64,000 nucleotides of DNA from CAIVVT01 sp963823095 (GTDB lineage: Bacteria; Acidobacteriota; Terriglobia; Bryobacterales; Bryobacteraceae), in the NCBI GenBank assembly GCA_963823095.1, contig CAWGKI010000006.1, positions 186,001 through 250,000 on the forward strand, in the 5' to 3' direction. The notes below the pieces were generated by a model. That model made no database searches. It was given only the letters and a program-made list of their open reading frames with translations, and had not been told where the DNA came from. Of the stretch, positions 28,494 through 37,187 are shown one piece after another (the stretch's first letter is position 1; every line of letters begins with the position of its first letter). The translations under genes and the position numbers were made by a program.

Positions 28494-28724
28494 ATGAAGA
28501 TTCGGTTTGTGTTTCTGGCCGAGTGCATTTGTTTGTTAGCACTGCTGGCATTTCCGCTTGGGGTGGCGCTTGCGGGCTCGATTGCTGCGGTCAGTTCAGC
28601 CGCGTTCGTGGCTGCCGTACCCCCGCTACTCCTTGTGGAGTGGGCCCATGCTTTCGGGCGGGCGAACTCCAGGCGGTTTGCGCTGGCATTCGGCGACCGG
28701 CAGCCTGCCGGCCGGGACAGATAA
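28494..28724 (+). CDS. Hypothetical small membrane protein, 76 aa
   Basis: ATG at 28494 has AGGAG 5 nt upstream (28484-28488). The product has two hydrophobic segments (residues about 5-29 and 33-50) and a basic tail (GRANSRRFALAFGDRQP). A 9-bp hairpin begins 2 nt after the stop (28726-28761). Good translation and 3' signals make it a plausible gene of unknown function. It lies directly before a PEP-CTERM remnant and could be the damaged front of that gene. Confidence 0.4.
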   Translation: MKIRFVFLAECICLLALLAFPLGVALAGSIAAVSSAAFVAAVPPLLLVEWAHAFGRANSRRFALAFGDRQPAGRDR

Positions 28725-28725
28725 C

Positions 28726-28761
28726 GGTGAAATCCGGTCGGTTAACACGTGAGATTTCACC
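28726..28761 (+). terminator. Hairpin after the small membrane protein gene
   Basis: Perfect 9-bp arms GGTGAAATC (28726-28734) and GATTTCACC (28753-28761) starting 2 nt after the stop codon; no T-run. Confidence 0.4.
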
Positions 28762-28935
28762 AGGTCGCATTACGCCACGAGCCCGGAGGCCGGGGTCGTA
28801 CAGGCGTTGTCGAGCGTGCCCGAGCCTTCCTCCTTCCTGTTGCTCGGGTCGGCGCTGGCGGGTTGCCTGGCTCTGTTCCGGAGGGGGAGGCAGAGCCGGG
28901 CCCGCCAGGGTTCACTCAAGAGGAGCACGGTCTAA
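28753..28935 (+). pseudogene. PEP-CTERM sorting-signal remnant
   Basis: The open frame after the stop at 28750-28752 reads, near its end, SVPEPSSFLLLGSALAGC followed by LALFRRGRQSR. This is a textbook PEP-CTERM tail: Pro-Glu-Pro, a hydrophobic helix, then an arginine cluster, recognised by exosortase. There is no start codon and no recognisable passenger domain, so it is the surviving 3' end of a deleted exported protein gene. Confidence 0.6.
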
Positions 28936-28936
28936 A

Positions 28937-29136
28937 ATGACATTCACGCGGCGAGGCTTCCTGCAAGTCGGGAGGTAGACGCCCGCGGCTCTCGCGCTTC
29001 CCGAACGCAGTCTTGGCCTTCGCACACCTCCGCCCTTTCAACTTGGCAGCCCGCGCGCAGCCATTTTGCGATGGAACTGGCGATCTATCCCGGCATCTAC
29101 GAAGCCTGGAAGTGGCACACCGAAGTGAAGAAGTAG
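28937..29136 (+). pseudogene. Decayed Tat-exported protein gene (5' and 3' scraps)
   Basis: ATG at 28937 gives MTFTRRGFLQVG, the start of a twin-arginine signal, and stops after 13 codons. Downstream in the same frame, past the stop, a sequence ends ELAIYPGIYEAWKWHTEVKK at a stop codon (29134-29136), which looks like a genuine protein C-terminus. I infer an internally deleted gene; the family is not recognised. Confidence 0.35.
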
Positions 29137-29257
29137 CCGGCGCAAGACGACCGCCCGCACAATCGAAGGCCCGGATTCTAAGAATCGATCGGGCCACCCG
29201 CTATGAAGGTCGGCCTACGGTTGCGCGAACATTCGGTTCACCGCTTTGGCAGGTGCT

Positions 29258-30296
29258 TTACTGCTTCACCAACTCCACCCGGCGGTTCTGGCTCCGGCCT
29301 TGGGGCGTGTCGTTGGTGTCGATCGGTTTGGTGGCGCCCAGGCCGGCAGTGCTCAGCCGGACGGCATCCACTTTGAATTGCGCGATCAGGACCGTCTTGA
29401 CGGCCTCGGCGCGGCGCTTCGAGAGGTCGAGGTTGGAGGCGGCGTTTCCCACGGAGTCTGTGTGGCCCTCGATCAGCAGCTTCAAATTGGGGTTCGTTTC
29501 CAGGCCCTTGGCGATGGACTGGATCACGGGCGCGGACTCGGGCTTGATGCGGTCGCTGGCGGTATCGAAGAGAATCCCGTGAGTGACGAAACGGCCGGAA
29601 GCGATCACCTGGCTGAAGTCCGGCGTGGATTCGGCGAAACGTACTGATCTATAGCCGATGGATTGATTCGTTCCGGTGATCTCGTGGGCTAACTCGACGC
29701 TTGTGATTGGCGGCATTTCAACCTGGTTGAAGTCAAGTTGCTTTTCGCCGTTGACGAACACCCGAAAACGGCCGTTCTGGACCCAGACCGCGAACTTCAC
29801 CGGATTGGCCCAGCTCAAAGCGATCCTCTTACGACCGAGGTCCTGGTATACCGGGGCCTTGAGCTGGACCTGGAGATCGCACTGGTTGGGACTGGCATAG
29901 GTGCTGTAAACCAGGATCTGCTTCGTGCCCGCGTACAGGAAAAGATGCAAGGATGCCCGGATCGTGACGTCGACCTTGAGTTCCGCCTCGTAGGTGAAAT
30001 TCTTGGGGAGCGATGTGATGTTGGGGAGGATGGAGCCACGATCCGTGATGGTGAGTTGGCGGAGATCGCCTGCCGCTTTGAGCGCGGGCGCAGCGCCGCG
30101 GACCTTGAAATGGGGAGGCGCATCGTCGGCGCTCATGTCGGTGAAGTCATCGTAGAAGATGGTCTTTTCACCCGGAATGAACGTCGCCTTGAGAGTTGTC
30201 ATTTCGGGCTGAGCCGCTGGGGCTTGAGCCAAGATGGGAAGCCCGGCCAGGAAAAGCAGGGCGGATGAGAATACAGTGATTCGATGGTGTGGACAT
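29258..30296 (-). CDS. Outer-membrane OmpA-family protein (frameshift in signal peptide)
   Basis: The C-terminal about 110 residues are an OmpA peptidoglycan-binding domain: GILFDTASDRIKPESAPVI, LLIEGHTDSVG, NLDLSKRRAEAVK and QNRRVELVKQ. The preceding 200 residues are a beta-rich domain (YDDFTDMSADDAPPHFKVRG, ANPVKFAVWVQNGRFRVFVN) resembling a concanavalin-like lectin fold. A strong GGAGGAG precedes ATG 30296, yet that ATG reads into the wrong frame, while FSSALLFLAGLPILAQA, a clear signal peptide, lies one base off. One extra base at about 30270-30290 explains it. Likely role: anchoring to the cell wall from the outer membrane or periplasm. Confidence 0.82.
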
Positions 30297-30520
30297 AGGT
30301 CTCCTCCGGGAACGGCACTGGTTGCCGTTCAAGATTGATTCCATTTCTATCACTGTTTTGCATTTTCGGGTACTAAACTCTTCAAAAGATTCAGCCATTT
30401 TAATCCGTGGAGAGCGAAGCCTCCGCCCAGCGCCAGCGAGATTCCCGAGAGCGCCTGCGGACGGAGATCGGATATACTCTCATTCCAGAGTTTCAGGTCC
30501 GTTGGAGGAGAAAAGACACA

Positions 30521-30754
30521 ATGAAGAAGCTATTCACGATCATGTTCAGCCTGGCGTTCCTGGCCGGAGCCGCCGGATTTGCACCGCCGGAAGATGTGAC
30601 GAAGGGCCACAAGGGCGGCATGGCCGCCGAGGGCAAAAAGGGAAGCGACAAGTCTAAGGGCGGGGATGACAAGGGCGGCAAGAAGCGAAGCGATAAGGCT
30701 AAGGGTGGCGACAAGGACAAGGATCATCCGAAGTCGACGGCGAAAAAGAAGTAG
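30521..30754 (+). CDS. Small secreted Lys/Gly/Asp-rich protein, 77 aa
   Basis: ATG at 30521 with GGAGGAG at 30504-30510. The signal peptide MKKLFTIMFSLAFLAGAAGF is followed by a disordered, strongly charged tail made of approximate repeats such as KGSDKSKGGDDKGGKK and KRSDKAKGGDKDKD. Nearly half of the mature residues are Lys or Asp. There is no recognised family; such tails can bind polyanions, metal phosphates or cell-wall polymers. It is divergent from the OmpA-family gene. Confidence 0.65.
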   Translation: MKKLFTIMFSLAFLAGAAGFAPPEDVTKGHKGGMAAEGKKGSDKSKGGDDKGGKKRSDKAKGGDKDKDHPKSTAKKK

Positions 30755-30772
30755 CAGACCCGGCCAGCTCCA

Positions 30773-31921
30773 ATGCGCTGGTTTCCGCCGCTGATTCTCA
30801 TTTCAGTCGCCGTTCTCGCGCTGATCTGCGGACCGAGAGAATTACTGTTGCCGCGGCCGGGCGTTACCACTGCAGACCTCGACCGCGCACTGGCCGTCAG
30901 GCGAGGCTTGGCGTTCATCTATACAGTAGCCTCGGTCCCCAAGAACTTCGCGGACTATGGACACGATTTGCTGTGGTGCTTCTGCGAGATCGCCAGCACA
31001 TCGGCCGACCCCGAGTTGAAGAGCATCGCCTGGCGCCAGGGGCACGAGCTTGCCCAGCGTTGGAGAGCCGAACACGTGCGCGCAGACGCGGGGACACGGA
31101 CGCAGGCGAGCTGTATGAGTTGGTCTCGGGCGCGCAATCGGCAGATTGCCTGGGCGTGCCCGACAAATCGGAGAAGCAGGCGATTCGTGAGGCGGCTAGC
31201 CGGCTGGAAGCGGAAGTAGACTCTCGGGTTCGACCCAGCCGTTGAACCTCCGCCCGGAGACATTCCGAAGCAATGCCGCCGATGCGGCGCAGAGAACTCC
31301 CGAGGCAGCCGTACGTGCCGCCGGTGCCGCACCGCACTCGTCATGCAGGACCGCTACGCCGTATGGTGCGATGCGCTGATCGTGTCTTACACTGGCGATC
31401 GTTATGGCGCGCGTTTGGGTGGTAGCTTCGCGGACGTCGTGCAGTGGCGCCCGCGCATGCTTCCTTACCCCGAGCCACACGATACCGATGAAAACGAGTA
31501 CAGGCACGCAGCGTATGCCATCACACACATCGTCTACGCCTTGAACGACTACGGCACGTTCCACCTCCGGCCGGACTGGTTCCCAAATGAATTAGCGTTC
31601 CTGAAGTCGCATCTCGCGCACAGCATCGCGACGAAAGACCTCGAGTTGCTCGGCGAGTACATGGATACGCTGAAGTCGTTCGGACTGGCCGCATCGGACC
31701 CGCTGATGGCTACGGGAACCCGTTATCTGTTGGCGCACCAGAATCCGGACGGGAGTTGGGGCGACGTGAGCGATCCGGACGTCTACAATCGCTACCACTC
31801 CACCTGGACGGCGATCGACGGACTGAGGGATTACGACTGGCAAGGCGAAGGAGTGAGCATCCCCGCGGCGCTGCGGAGTGCGCGTCGTGGTCCGATGGCG
31901 CGATCCGGTGAAGGCCAGTGA
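30773..31921 (+). CDS. Membrane-anchored protein with zinc ribbon and QW-motif toroid-like domain (two frameshifts)
   Basis: Three frame segments form one chain of about 382 residues. Segment 1: signal-anchor MRWFPPLILISVAVLALICG and a helical region (IYTVASVPKNFADYGHDLLW). Segment 2 from about 31092: GELYELVSGAQSADCLGV. Segment 3 from about 31222: a zinc ribbon CRRCGAEN..CRRCRTAL, then WCDALIVSYTGDRYG, AITHIVYALNDYG, and LLAHQNPDGSWGDVSDPDVY with HSTWTAIDGL, which resembles the QW repeat and inner helices of alpha/alpha-toroid proteins. One missing G in GGGG (about 31093) and one extra base near 31222 restore it. No known family; the combination of domains is unusual. Confidence 0.55.
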
Positions 31922-31931
31922 GCCCGCTGAA

Positions 31932-33956
31932 TCAGAGCGACTCGAAGGTCTTTACGTCCCAAGCCTCGTCTCCGCGAGCTTCTACCTCGTGCCCATAAAG
32001 CTTGCGCACCGCGCCAAGTGGAACAGCAGCGCCCCGTGCGTCTACGCTTCCGGCGAGGATTATCTTGCGAGGCTTGGCCAGACGCGCGACGAAGGGCAGG
32101 TCGGTCTTCTTGAGGACACCGGGCAGGAAACTCGAGAAGGGTTCGGTGTAGTGGTCGCCCTCCAGCAGGCTGGACCAGGAGACGAGTCCCCGCGAGAGGT
32201 AGGTTGTGCCTATAAGGGGATCGAGTGCGGCGCCACAGAGTGCTGGCACCGCCATGGGGCCGTTCGCGGCCAGGATCAACTCGCGGCCGGCTCCGCGCCA
32301 GTCTTTGACGGCGTGGGTCATCGCCAGGATGTCTTCCACACGCTGGCCGAGCAGCGGATGGCCCAGGATCAACGAGGCCCAGGCGTAGGCTTCCTCCACG
32401 GCGTGAGGGGTCGAGTAGCCAGGATTCCCCCGGCCGACCTCGGGACTCAGGTCGCCGATACCACGGACGTCAAAGGCGCAAACCATGAATCCGAGCGCGG
32501 CGAGCTTCTGGTACAGATCGCCCTCGCGCCAATGGCGAGTGCGCCCGCCCGGCTCCAGCATGAGGAGCAGCGGGCGCTTGGGCGCATCCGGTCGCGGGGC
32601 GAAGAGATATCCGGGGAGAAACACTCCGTGTGCGGACTCTACCTCAAACGTTTCGATGTCGCAGCGCTCTCCGCGATCCTTCATCATCGCGACGGCGTGG
32701 GCCTCCGTCGTAGAGCCAATCCGCAGGAGCGTGCGGAGCGCGGCGGCGTCAATCGGGCCGGGCGCGGGCGCGGCGATGGGCGGCCGGGGGCTCGACACGC
32801 CGACTATGAGTTGTTCGTCAGGCTCGGGCGAGACCTCGGGTTCCTGGACGGCCCGGCTTGAATCGTGCAGCCAGCGCTCAAGAAACTCATAGGAGTACAG
32901 CCGCATCTGGTGAGTCAGCCCGTGGGGCAGGGCACTCGACTTCCACTCGATGCGATCCGCCGCTCCCAGCAAGGAGTACATGCGGCGCAGCTTCGCGAAC
33001 TCCTCTTCGCCGCTTTCCAGATAGGACGGCGAGTAGGTACCAAACGAGTCGCGCTCGCTCACGATGACGAGCAGCGGCTTAGGGGCCATGGGATAGAGCA
33101 GGTCCCAGCGGTCGAAGCCCACAGTGCCCGAAGCGACAAGGTCCTGTTCCGCGTCATCGGTGGAGCCGGGCGGGTTGAAGCCGGCGCAGGCGAAGTTCTC
33201 GGTGTTACCGGAAGAGACCACCGCGCAGGAGAGCCGATCATCCACGGCGGCGAGCAGCATGGTGAGCGTCGCTCCGCCGGACTGGCCTATGGACGCGAGG
33301 CGCGTGGGATCGACCAGCGGGTGCGCGGCAAGCACGTCCAGGCCGCGTACCGCATCCCAGACCTGCAGGCGCGTGGCAGTATCGCCGACTAGCAGCATCT
33401 GCCGGCCCGGACGTGAATGTTCTTCGTCCGCATCGCCCACCTGGTAGTAGGTGCGCTCTCCCTGTCCCATCGGGTCGAAAGCGAGCACGACGTAGCCCAG
33501 CCGGGCCAGGCCCTGGCAACACTTTTGGTAAGGCCCCGCGGCCTTGCCGTTCAGGCTGTGGCCCATCTGAAAGAGGACTCCCGGGAACGGCGCGTGCCCG
33601 GTGGTGGGGATGTAGAGATTGGCGGGGATGCGAAGTCCGGGCCAGCTCTCATAGCTCAGTTTTTCCAGCCTGTAGCCGGAGCGCTCGAAACTGCCGGCCT
33701 GCTTTGTGTCGAGAGGCGTGCGTTCCGGCCGGCCCCCGATGAGATCCCACAACGTGCGCCTTGCCCACTGCTGACGAGCGCGCAGAGCATCGGGCGTCTT
33801 GATCTGCTCCAGCGCCGCGTTTCGCAGATCGTAGGCGTCACGGGCGAGCGAGGCGAGATAGCTGGGCAGGCAGCGGGAATAGACGCGAAAGCGAGGCGTT
33901 CCGAGAGCCGCGGTGCCTCCAAGCATTGTGAGAAGAGCGGTTCGGCGAGTAACCAT
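31932..33956 (-). CDS. Exported two-domain alpha/beta hydrolase (acetyl-xylan-esterase-like), second domain degenerate
   Basis: 674 residues with an N-terminal export leader (MVTRRTALLTMLGGTAALG, Tat-like). The first domain is a full alpha/beta hydrolase: FPGVLFQMGHSLNGKA, AFDPMGQGER, the nucleophile elbow IGQSGGAT and a late histidine in SSALPHGLTHQM. After a proline-rich linker (about 385-400), a second hydrolase-like domain repeats the pattern (RPLLLMLEPGG, CAFDVRGIGDLSPE), but at the elbow it reads LAANGPMA, so the catalytic serine is missing. Likely an esterase acting on acetylated or methylated carbohydrate, with domain 2 having a binding or structural role. It is the distal gene of the 32-37 kb minus-strand run. 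Confidence 0.75.
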   Translation of the reverse strand: MVTRRTALLTMLGGTAALGTPRFRVYSRCLPSYLASLARDAYDLRNAALEQIKTPDALRARQQWARRTLWDLIGGRPERTPLDTKQAGSFERSGYRLEKLSYESWPGLRIPANLYIPTTGHAPFPGVLFQMGHSLNGKAAGPYQKCCQGLARLGYVVLAFDPMGQGERTYYQVGDADEEHSRPGRQMLLVGDTATRLQVWDAVRGLDVLAAHPLVDPTRLASIGQSGGATLTMLLAAVDDRLSCAVVSSGNTENFACAGFNPPGSTDDAEQDLVASGTVGFDRWDLLYPMAPKPLLVIVSERDSFGTYSPSYLESGEEEFAKLRRMYSLLGAADRIEWKSSALPHGLTHQMRLYSYEFLERWLHDSSRAVQEPEVSPEPDEQLIVGVSSPRPPIAAPAPGPIDAAALRTLLRIGSTTEAHAVAMMKDRGERCDIETFEVESAHGVFLPGYLFAPRPDAPKRPLLLMLEPGGRTRHWREGDLYQKLAALGFMVCAFDVRGIGDLSPEVGRGNPGYSTPHAVEEAYAWASLILGHPLLGQRVEDILAMTHAVKDWRGAGRELILAANGPMAVPALCGAALDPLIGTTYLSRGLVSWSSLLEGDHYTEPFSSFLPGVLKKTDLPFVARLAKPRKIILAGSVDARGAAVPLGAVRKLYGHEVEARGDEAWDVKTFESL

Positions 33957-33983
33957 GAGAAGTTCATCCTATCCCTATCGGTC

Positions 33984-34240
33984 ATGGCTCCGCCCTGAAA
34001 CGTAGCTGCGACTTGGAAACGGAGCCGCGACCGCAAGGTAGTGCCCATGGGCCTGTGGCCCGTGAAATCGCATGAAAGTCTGCGCATGACCTTCGACCAG
34101 CGTCGGACGCGCCCTAGGAACGCCGATCTCCAGATCGGCTCCTATCGCGTCGCGGACTGAGCCGATCTGGAGATCGGCGTTCCCAGGAGCTGCGATCACT
34201 GCACAGCGGTCCAACGTCACACTCCCACTCCTTCACGGTC
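33984..34240. repeat. Composite dispersed repeat
   Basis: Contains two inverted palindromes GCCGATCTCCAGATCGGC (34122-34139) and GCCGATCTGGAGATCGGC (34161-34178), bordered by GGAAACGGAGCCGCGACCG (about 34015-34033) and CACGGTCGTGGCTCA (34224-34238), the arms seen in the 18845-18973 element. It fills most of the 300-nt gap between two minus-strand genes. Confidence 0.6.
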
Positions 34241-34259
34241 GTGGCTCAGTTGCGGCGAA

Positions 34260-35819
34260 CTATACCGACTTCCGCCAGTCCTTATCCGACTGCTTCTTGA
34301 CCGCAATTCGGAAAGACCCGTTCGCTTCGAGCGGTTGTTCGCAAGCCCACCGGACGCCGCGCCGGATGCCGGCTTTGGTTTCGATTTCGGCGGAGAGAAA
34401 GACGTTCTGGCCCTCAAGCTCCCTAGGAACCGCGAAAGCCGCTTGCCGGATGCGGCCTCCGTAGGGCTGGCCCGCGTCCAGGCAGCCCGACGCGAGAGTG
34501 CGCCCATCGCCGGTCGATAATGTGACACGCAAGATTCCTGGGACGCCCGCCACGCCATCGTTTGCGAACGCGACAACCAGTTCGTTGGCTCCATAGCGCT
34601 TGCGCTGCCACACCCACGAGGGGCGGACACGATAGCCCATGCGCTGCCGCAGTTTCGCGAAGCCTCGCGGATAAACCTGGTTGTACTTTTCGAGGTTCGC
34701 CGTTTCGGTCCAGAGCGACCAATAGTTGGAGCCGATGTCGAGCACATGCAACATGTAAGCTTCCAGCATGTTGAGCCCCGCCGGATCCTTGGGCAGGTAG
34801 CCGGGCTTGGCGGTGTCGTATTGGCGGAAGTAGCCGTCCTCCAGAATAGTGGCGAGCCAGGGAGGGCGGTTTGCGAGAGACTCGATTTGTTCCGGTTCTT
34901 CGACCATGATGCTGTCGGAACGCAGCCAGGCGCCCGAACGTACACACGCATCGATCACTTCGCGGTTGCCGACGTTGCTGATATCCGGCTCGGTGTTGAC
35001 GGCGAGTTGGGCTTGCCGGAAGGCGTCGATCTGCACCTTCGTCATGGCCATCATGGTTCGTTCGGCCGTGGCGTAGTCGGGGAAGGGGCTCGGCAGGCCG
35101 CCGGTGTGCGACTCACCCCAGAAGCCATACTGCATCAGGTCGATCCATTCCACCAGTGGGTTACGGTCGTACTCGGAGGCCAGAAGCTCGACCAGTTCGC
35201 GAAACGCTTTTCGAAATTCCGGATGATCGTAGCGCGGTTCGCGGAAGTGCCCTTGTCCCTCGCTCCGCAATGGGCCGATGTCAACAATGGGCACCTTGGC
35301 CTGGACGAAGTCGGGCATGGCCAGGTAGTTCGGCTGCCCGACGGTATTCGATGCCATCACGCGGAAGGCCACGCGCTTGTTGTGGCGGCGGGCGGCGTCG
35401 AACGTGAGTCGCCAGACCGGATGGAGATCGAGCCGGCCCGGTTGCTTCTGCACGTCGCGCCAGTCGCAACGGATGTAGAGCACGTCGACGAATGGCAGAC
35501 TGGCCATCTTCTCGACGTGGGCTTCCAGGGTCTCGCGGCCTTGCCGTGCGGCCAGGGACGGTCCGGACTCCTCAAACGTATAGCCGACCAGGCCGAGTCC
35601 GAAGTTCGGGACCGGCAACTCGGAGGCGGTTGTGCCGGAGAGCGTGAACCAGCCGTCGTCCTGCTCGATGCCGAATGGTCCCTGGTTCAGCCTGTCAGCG
35701 GGCTTTGGCGCTGGACCGAAATCATAGCCGGCCCAGAGATGCGTCGGCACGTCGGCGCGAAGCTCGCCGGAAAGAACGCCGAGCGCTGCGGCGCTCTTCA
35801 AGAGGTCCCGTCTGCGCAT
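34260..35819 (-). CDS. Tat-exported TIM-barrel protein, putative glycoside hydrolase-like
   Basis: The start is ATG 35819 (MRRRDLLKSAAALGVLSG), a twin-arginine leader preceded by GGAGG; the longer ORF adds only repeat-derived residues. The 519-residue product has a beta/alpha-barrel character: VDVLYIRCDWRDVQKQPG, TFDAARRHNKRVAFRVMAS, EYDRNPLVEWIDLMQYGFWG, WLATILEDGYFRQY, and a C-terminal beta-sandwich (ELVVAFANDGVAGVPGILRV). The arrangement resembles clan-A glycosidase relatives and the DUF4832-type protein at 39498. No assignable catalytic pair, so enzymatic function is inference. It probably shares a transcript with the downstream hydrolase. Confidence 0.6.
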   Translation of the reverse strand: MRRRDLLKSAAALGVLSGELRADVPTHLWAGYDFGPAPKPADRLNQGPFGIEQDDGWFTLSGTTASELPVPNFGLGLVGYTFEESGPSLAARQGRETLEAHVEKMASLPFVDVLYIRCDWRDVQKQPGRLDLHPVWRLTFDAARRHNKRVAFRVMASNTVGQPNYLAMPDFVQAKVPIVDIGPLRSEGQGHFREPRYDHPEFRKAFRELVELLASEYDRNPLVEWIDLMQYGFWGESHTGGLPSPFPDYATAERTMMAMTKVQIDAFRQAQLAVNTEPDISNVGNREVIDACVRSGAWLRSDSIMVEEPEQIESLANRPPWLATILEDGYFRQYDTAKPGYLPKDPAGLNMLEAYMLHVLDIGSNYWSLWTETANLEKYNQVYPRGFAKLRQRMGYRVRPSWVWQRKRYGANELVVAFANDGVAGVPGILRVTLSTGDGRTLASGCLDAGQPYGGRIRQAAFAVPRELEGQNVFLSAEIETKAGIRRGVRWACEQPLEANGSFRIAVKKQSDKDWRKSV

Positions 35820-35939
35820 GGCCGTTGCTTTGCCTCCTACACACGAACCTGCCCGAATCGACGGCCGAACTGGCCGAACCCAAGCCCGGACTGGCGGGCT
35901 CTGGAGAGCCCGCCCGGGCCTGGAGGCCCGCCCCACACT

Positions 35940-37142
35940 TCAGAGGCCGAGGAGTTTCTCCGCATTCTGGTAGTAAACCTTCTTCAACACCTGCTCGGAG
36001 AGCCCGACACCGTAAATCCGCCAGCGGCCCTGCGGCGGAACAGGAGCCGGAGCGTAATCGAAGTACTCGTCCTCGGTCTCCAGGAAGCGGAAGTATATCT
36101 CGTACAGCGCGTCGTTGTAGATCTGCTGCGGAAACTCGTCGCCGTGCGGAGTCGCGTCGGTGCCGAACAGTATGCGGTCCTGATACCTGTCGAAGAACTT
36201 CTTGGACGCGCGAGGCTGCCGGCCGAGTTCGCCGATGCGTGCCCCAAGCTCGACGTGCATGTTGGGAAATTTGTCCATGCATTCGGAGACATAGGCCAGA
36301 TTCTCGGCATCGTTGCCTACGTGCAGGCTGATGAACTGCGTCTTCGGGTGCCTGGCGTAAACGCGGTTGCGCGCCTCCATCAGTTCCTGATTGCTCGGGA
36401 AATCTTTCCCGTAGAAGGACCAGTCGGGATGGTTGTGCAATTCCTCCCAGCGTTCGTTGTAGCGATCGATGGGGAAGAAGAACGCCTCGGGGTCGGAGGT
36501 GTGGATGGTGACCGGCATCTTCAACGCCGCCGCAGCCTCCCACATGGGGTCGAACCTCGGATCGTCCACTTTCACCAGCGGACCCTCGGTGACTTGTTCG
36601 CGCAGATACAATCCGAGCGTCTTTAAGACCTTCAGACCGCGCGCTCCGTCGTTGTGAGCACGCTGCAACTCATCGGCCTGAAACTTTGCGTAGCCGGGTT
36701 CCGCGGCCCGGCTGTACCACGGCTCGGTGAAGGTCAGGAACCTGCCGGGGTGGGTGCGGTCGAACCTTTCCACGGAGGCGCGTGTCCCGGAACCCATGCC
36801 GCCGGTGACGTTGACAAGCGTTCGGAGGTTCTTGCGGTCCATCACCGCGAGGAGCTCGCCGGGTTCAGCCAGCCAATGCCGTTCTTCGCTCAGCGATACG
36901 CCGTTCTTCGACTTCGCCGCAAAGGAGAGGTGGGTATGGATGTCGATGACGGGAAAGCGGGCCTTCGGTACCTTGGTCTCCGGCGCATGCAGCATGCTGC
37001 GCGGCTGGAAATCGCGCAGATCCAGCCCAGGTTTTTCCGGTGGAGCGCCGGCTTGCTTGCACGCACCAGTCGAAACGGCCAAGCTTCCGGCCAGGGCGCC
37101 GCCCGCCAAACCGAATACAGTTCTCCTGCTCACGTCATCCAT
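35940..37142 (-). CDS. Exported amidohydrolase-family protein
   Basis: ATG 37142 is preferred over 37160 because AGGAG sits 8 nt before it. The leader MDDVSRRTVFGLAGGALAG has the twin-arginine pattern and ends in GACK, possibly a lipobox. The body is an amidohydrolase-2 type TIM barrel: VIDIHTHLSF, NVTGGMGSGTRASVERF, MPVTIHTSDPEAF, ISLHVGNDAENLAYVSE, ILFGTDATPHGDE and YYQNAEKLLGL, with HxH, two later histidines and a final aspartate as metal ligands. Family members are metal-dependent hydrolases or decarboxylases, often on lactones or aromatic acids. It lies downstream of the sugar kinase gene in the same direction. Confidence 0.8.
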   Translation of the reverse strand: MDDVSRRTVFGLAGGALAGSLAVSTGACKQAGAPPEKPGLDLRDFQPRSMLHAPETKVPKARFPVIDIHTHLSFAAKSKNGVSLSEERHWLAEPGELLAVMDRKNLRTLVNVTGGMGSGTRASVERFDRTHPGRFLTFTEPWYSRAAEPGYAKFQADELQRAHNDGARGLKVLKTLGLYLREQVTEGPLVKVDDPRFDPMWEAAAALKMPVTIHTSDPEAFFFPIDRYNERWEELHNHPDWSFYGKDFPSNQELMEARNRVYARHPKTQFISLHVGNDAENLAYVSECMDKFPNMHVELGARIGELGRQPRASKKFFDRYQDRILFGTDATPHGDEFPQQIYNDALYEIYFRFLETEDEYFDYAPAPVPPQGRWRIYGVGLSEQVLKKVYYQNAEKLLGL

Positions 37143-37187
37143 GCAAAGTACTCCTGTCATTCCAAAGCGCCCCGCGGGCGCAAAAGT

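Noticed and set aside
34746..36626. 626-codon plus-strand open frame covering three minus-strand genes
   Set aside because: It is the antisense shadow of GC-rich coding DNA; no motif, signal or ribosome-binding site, while the minus strand carries well-conserved enzymes.
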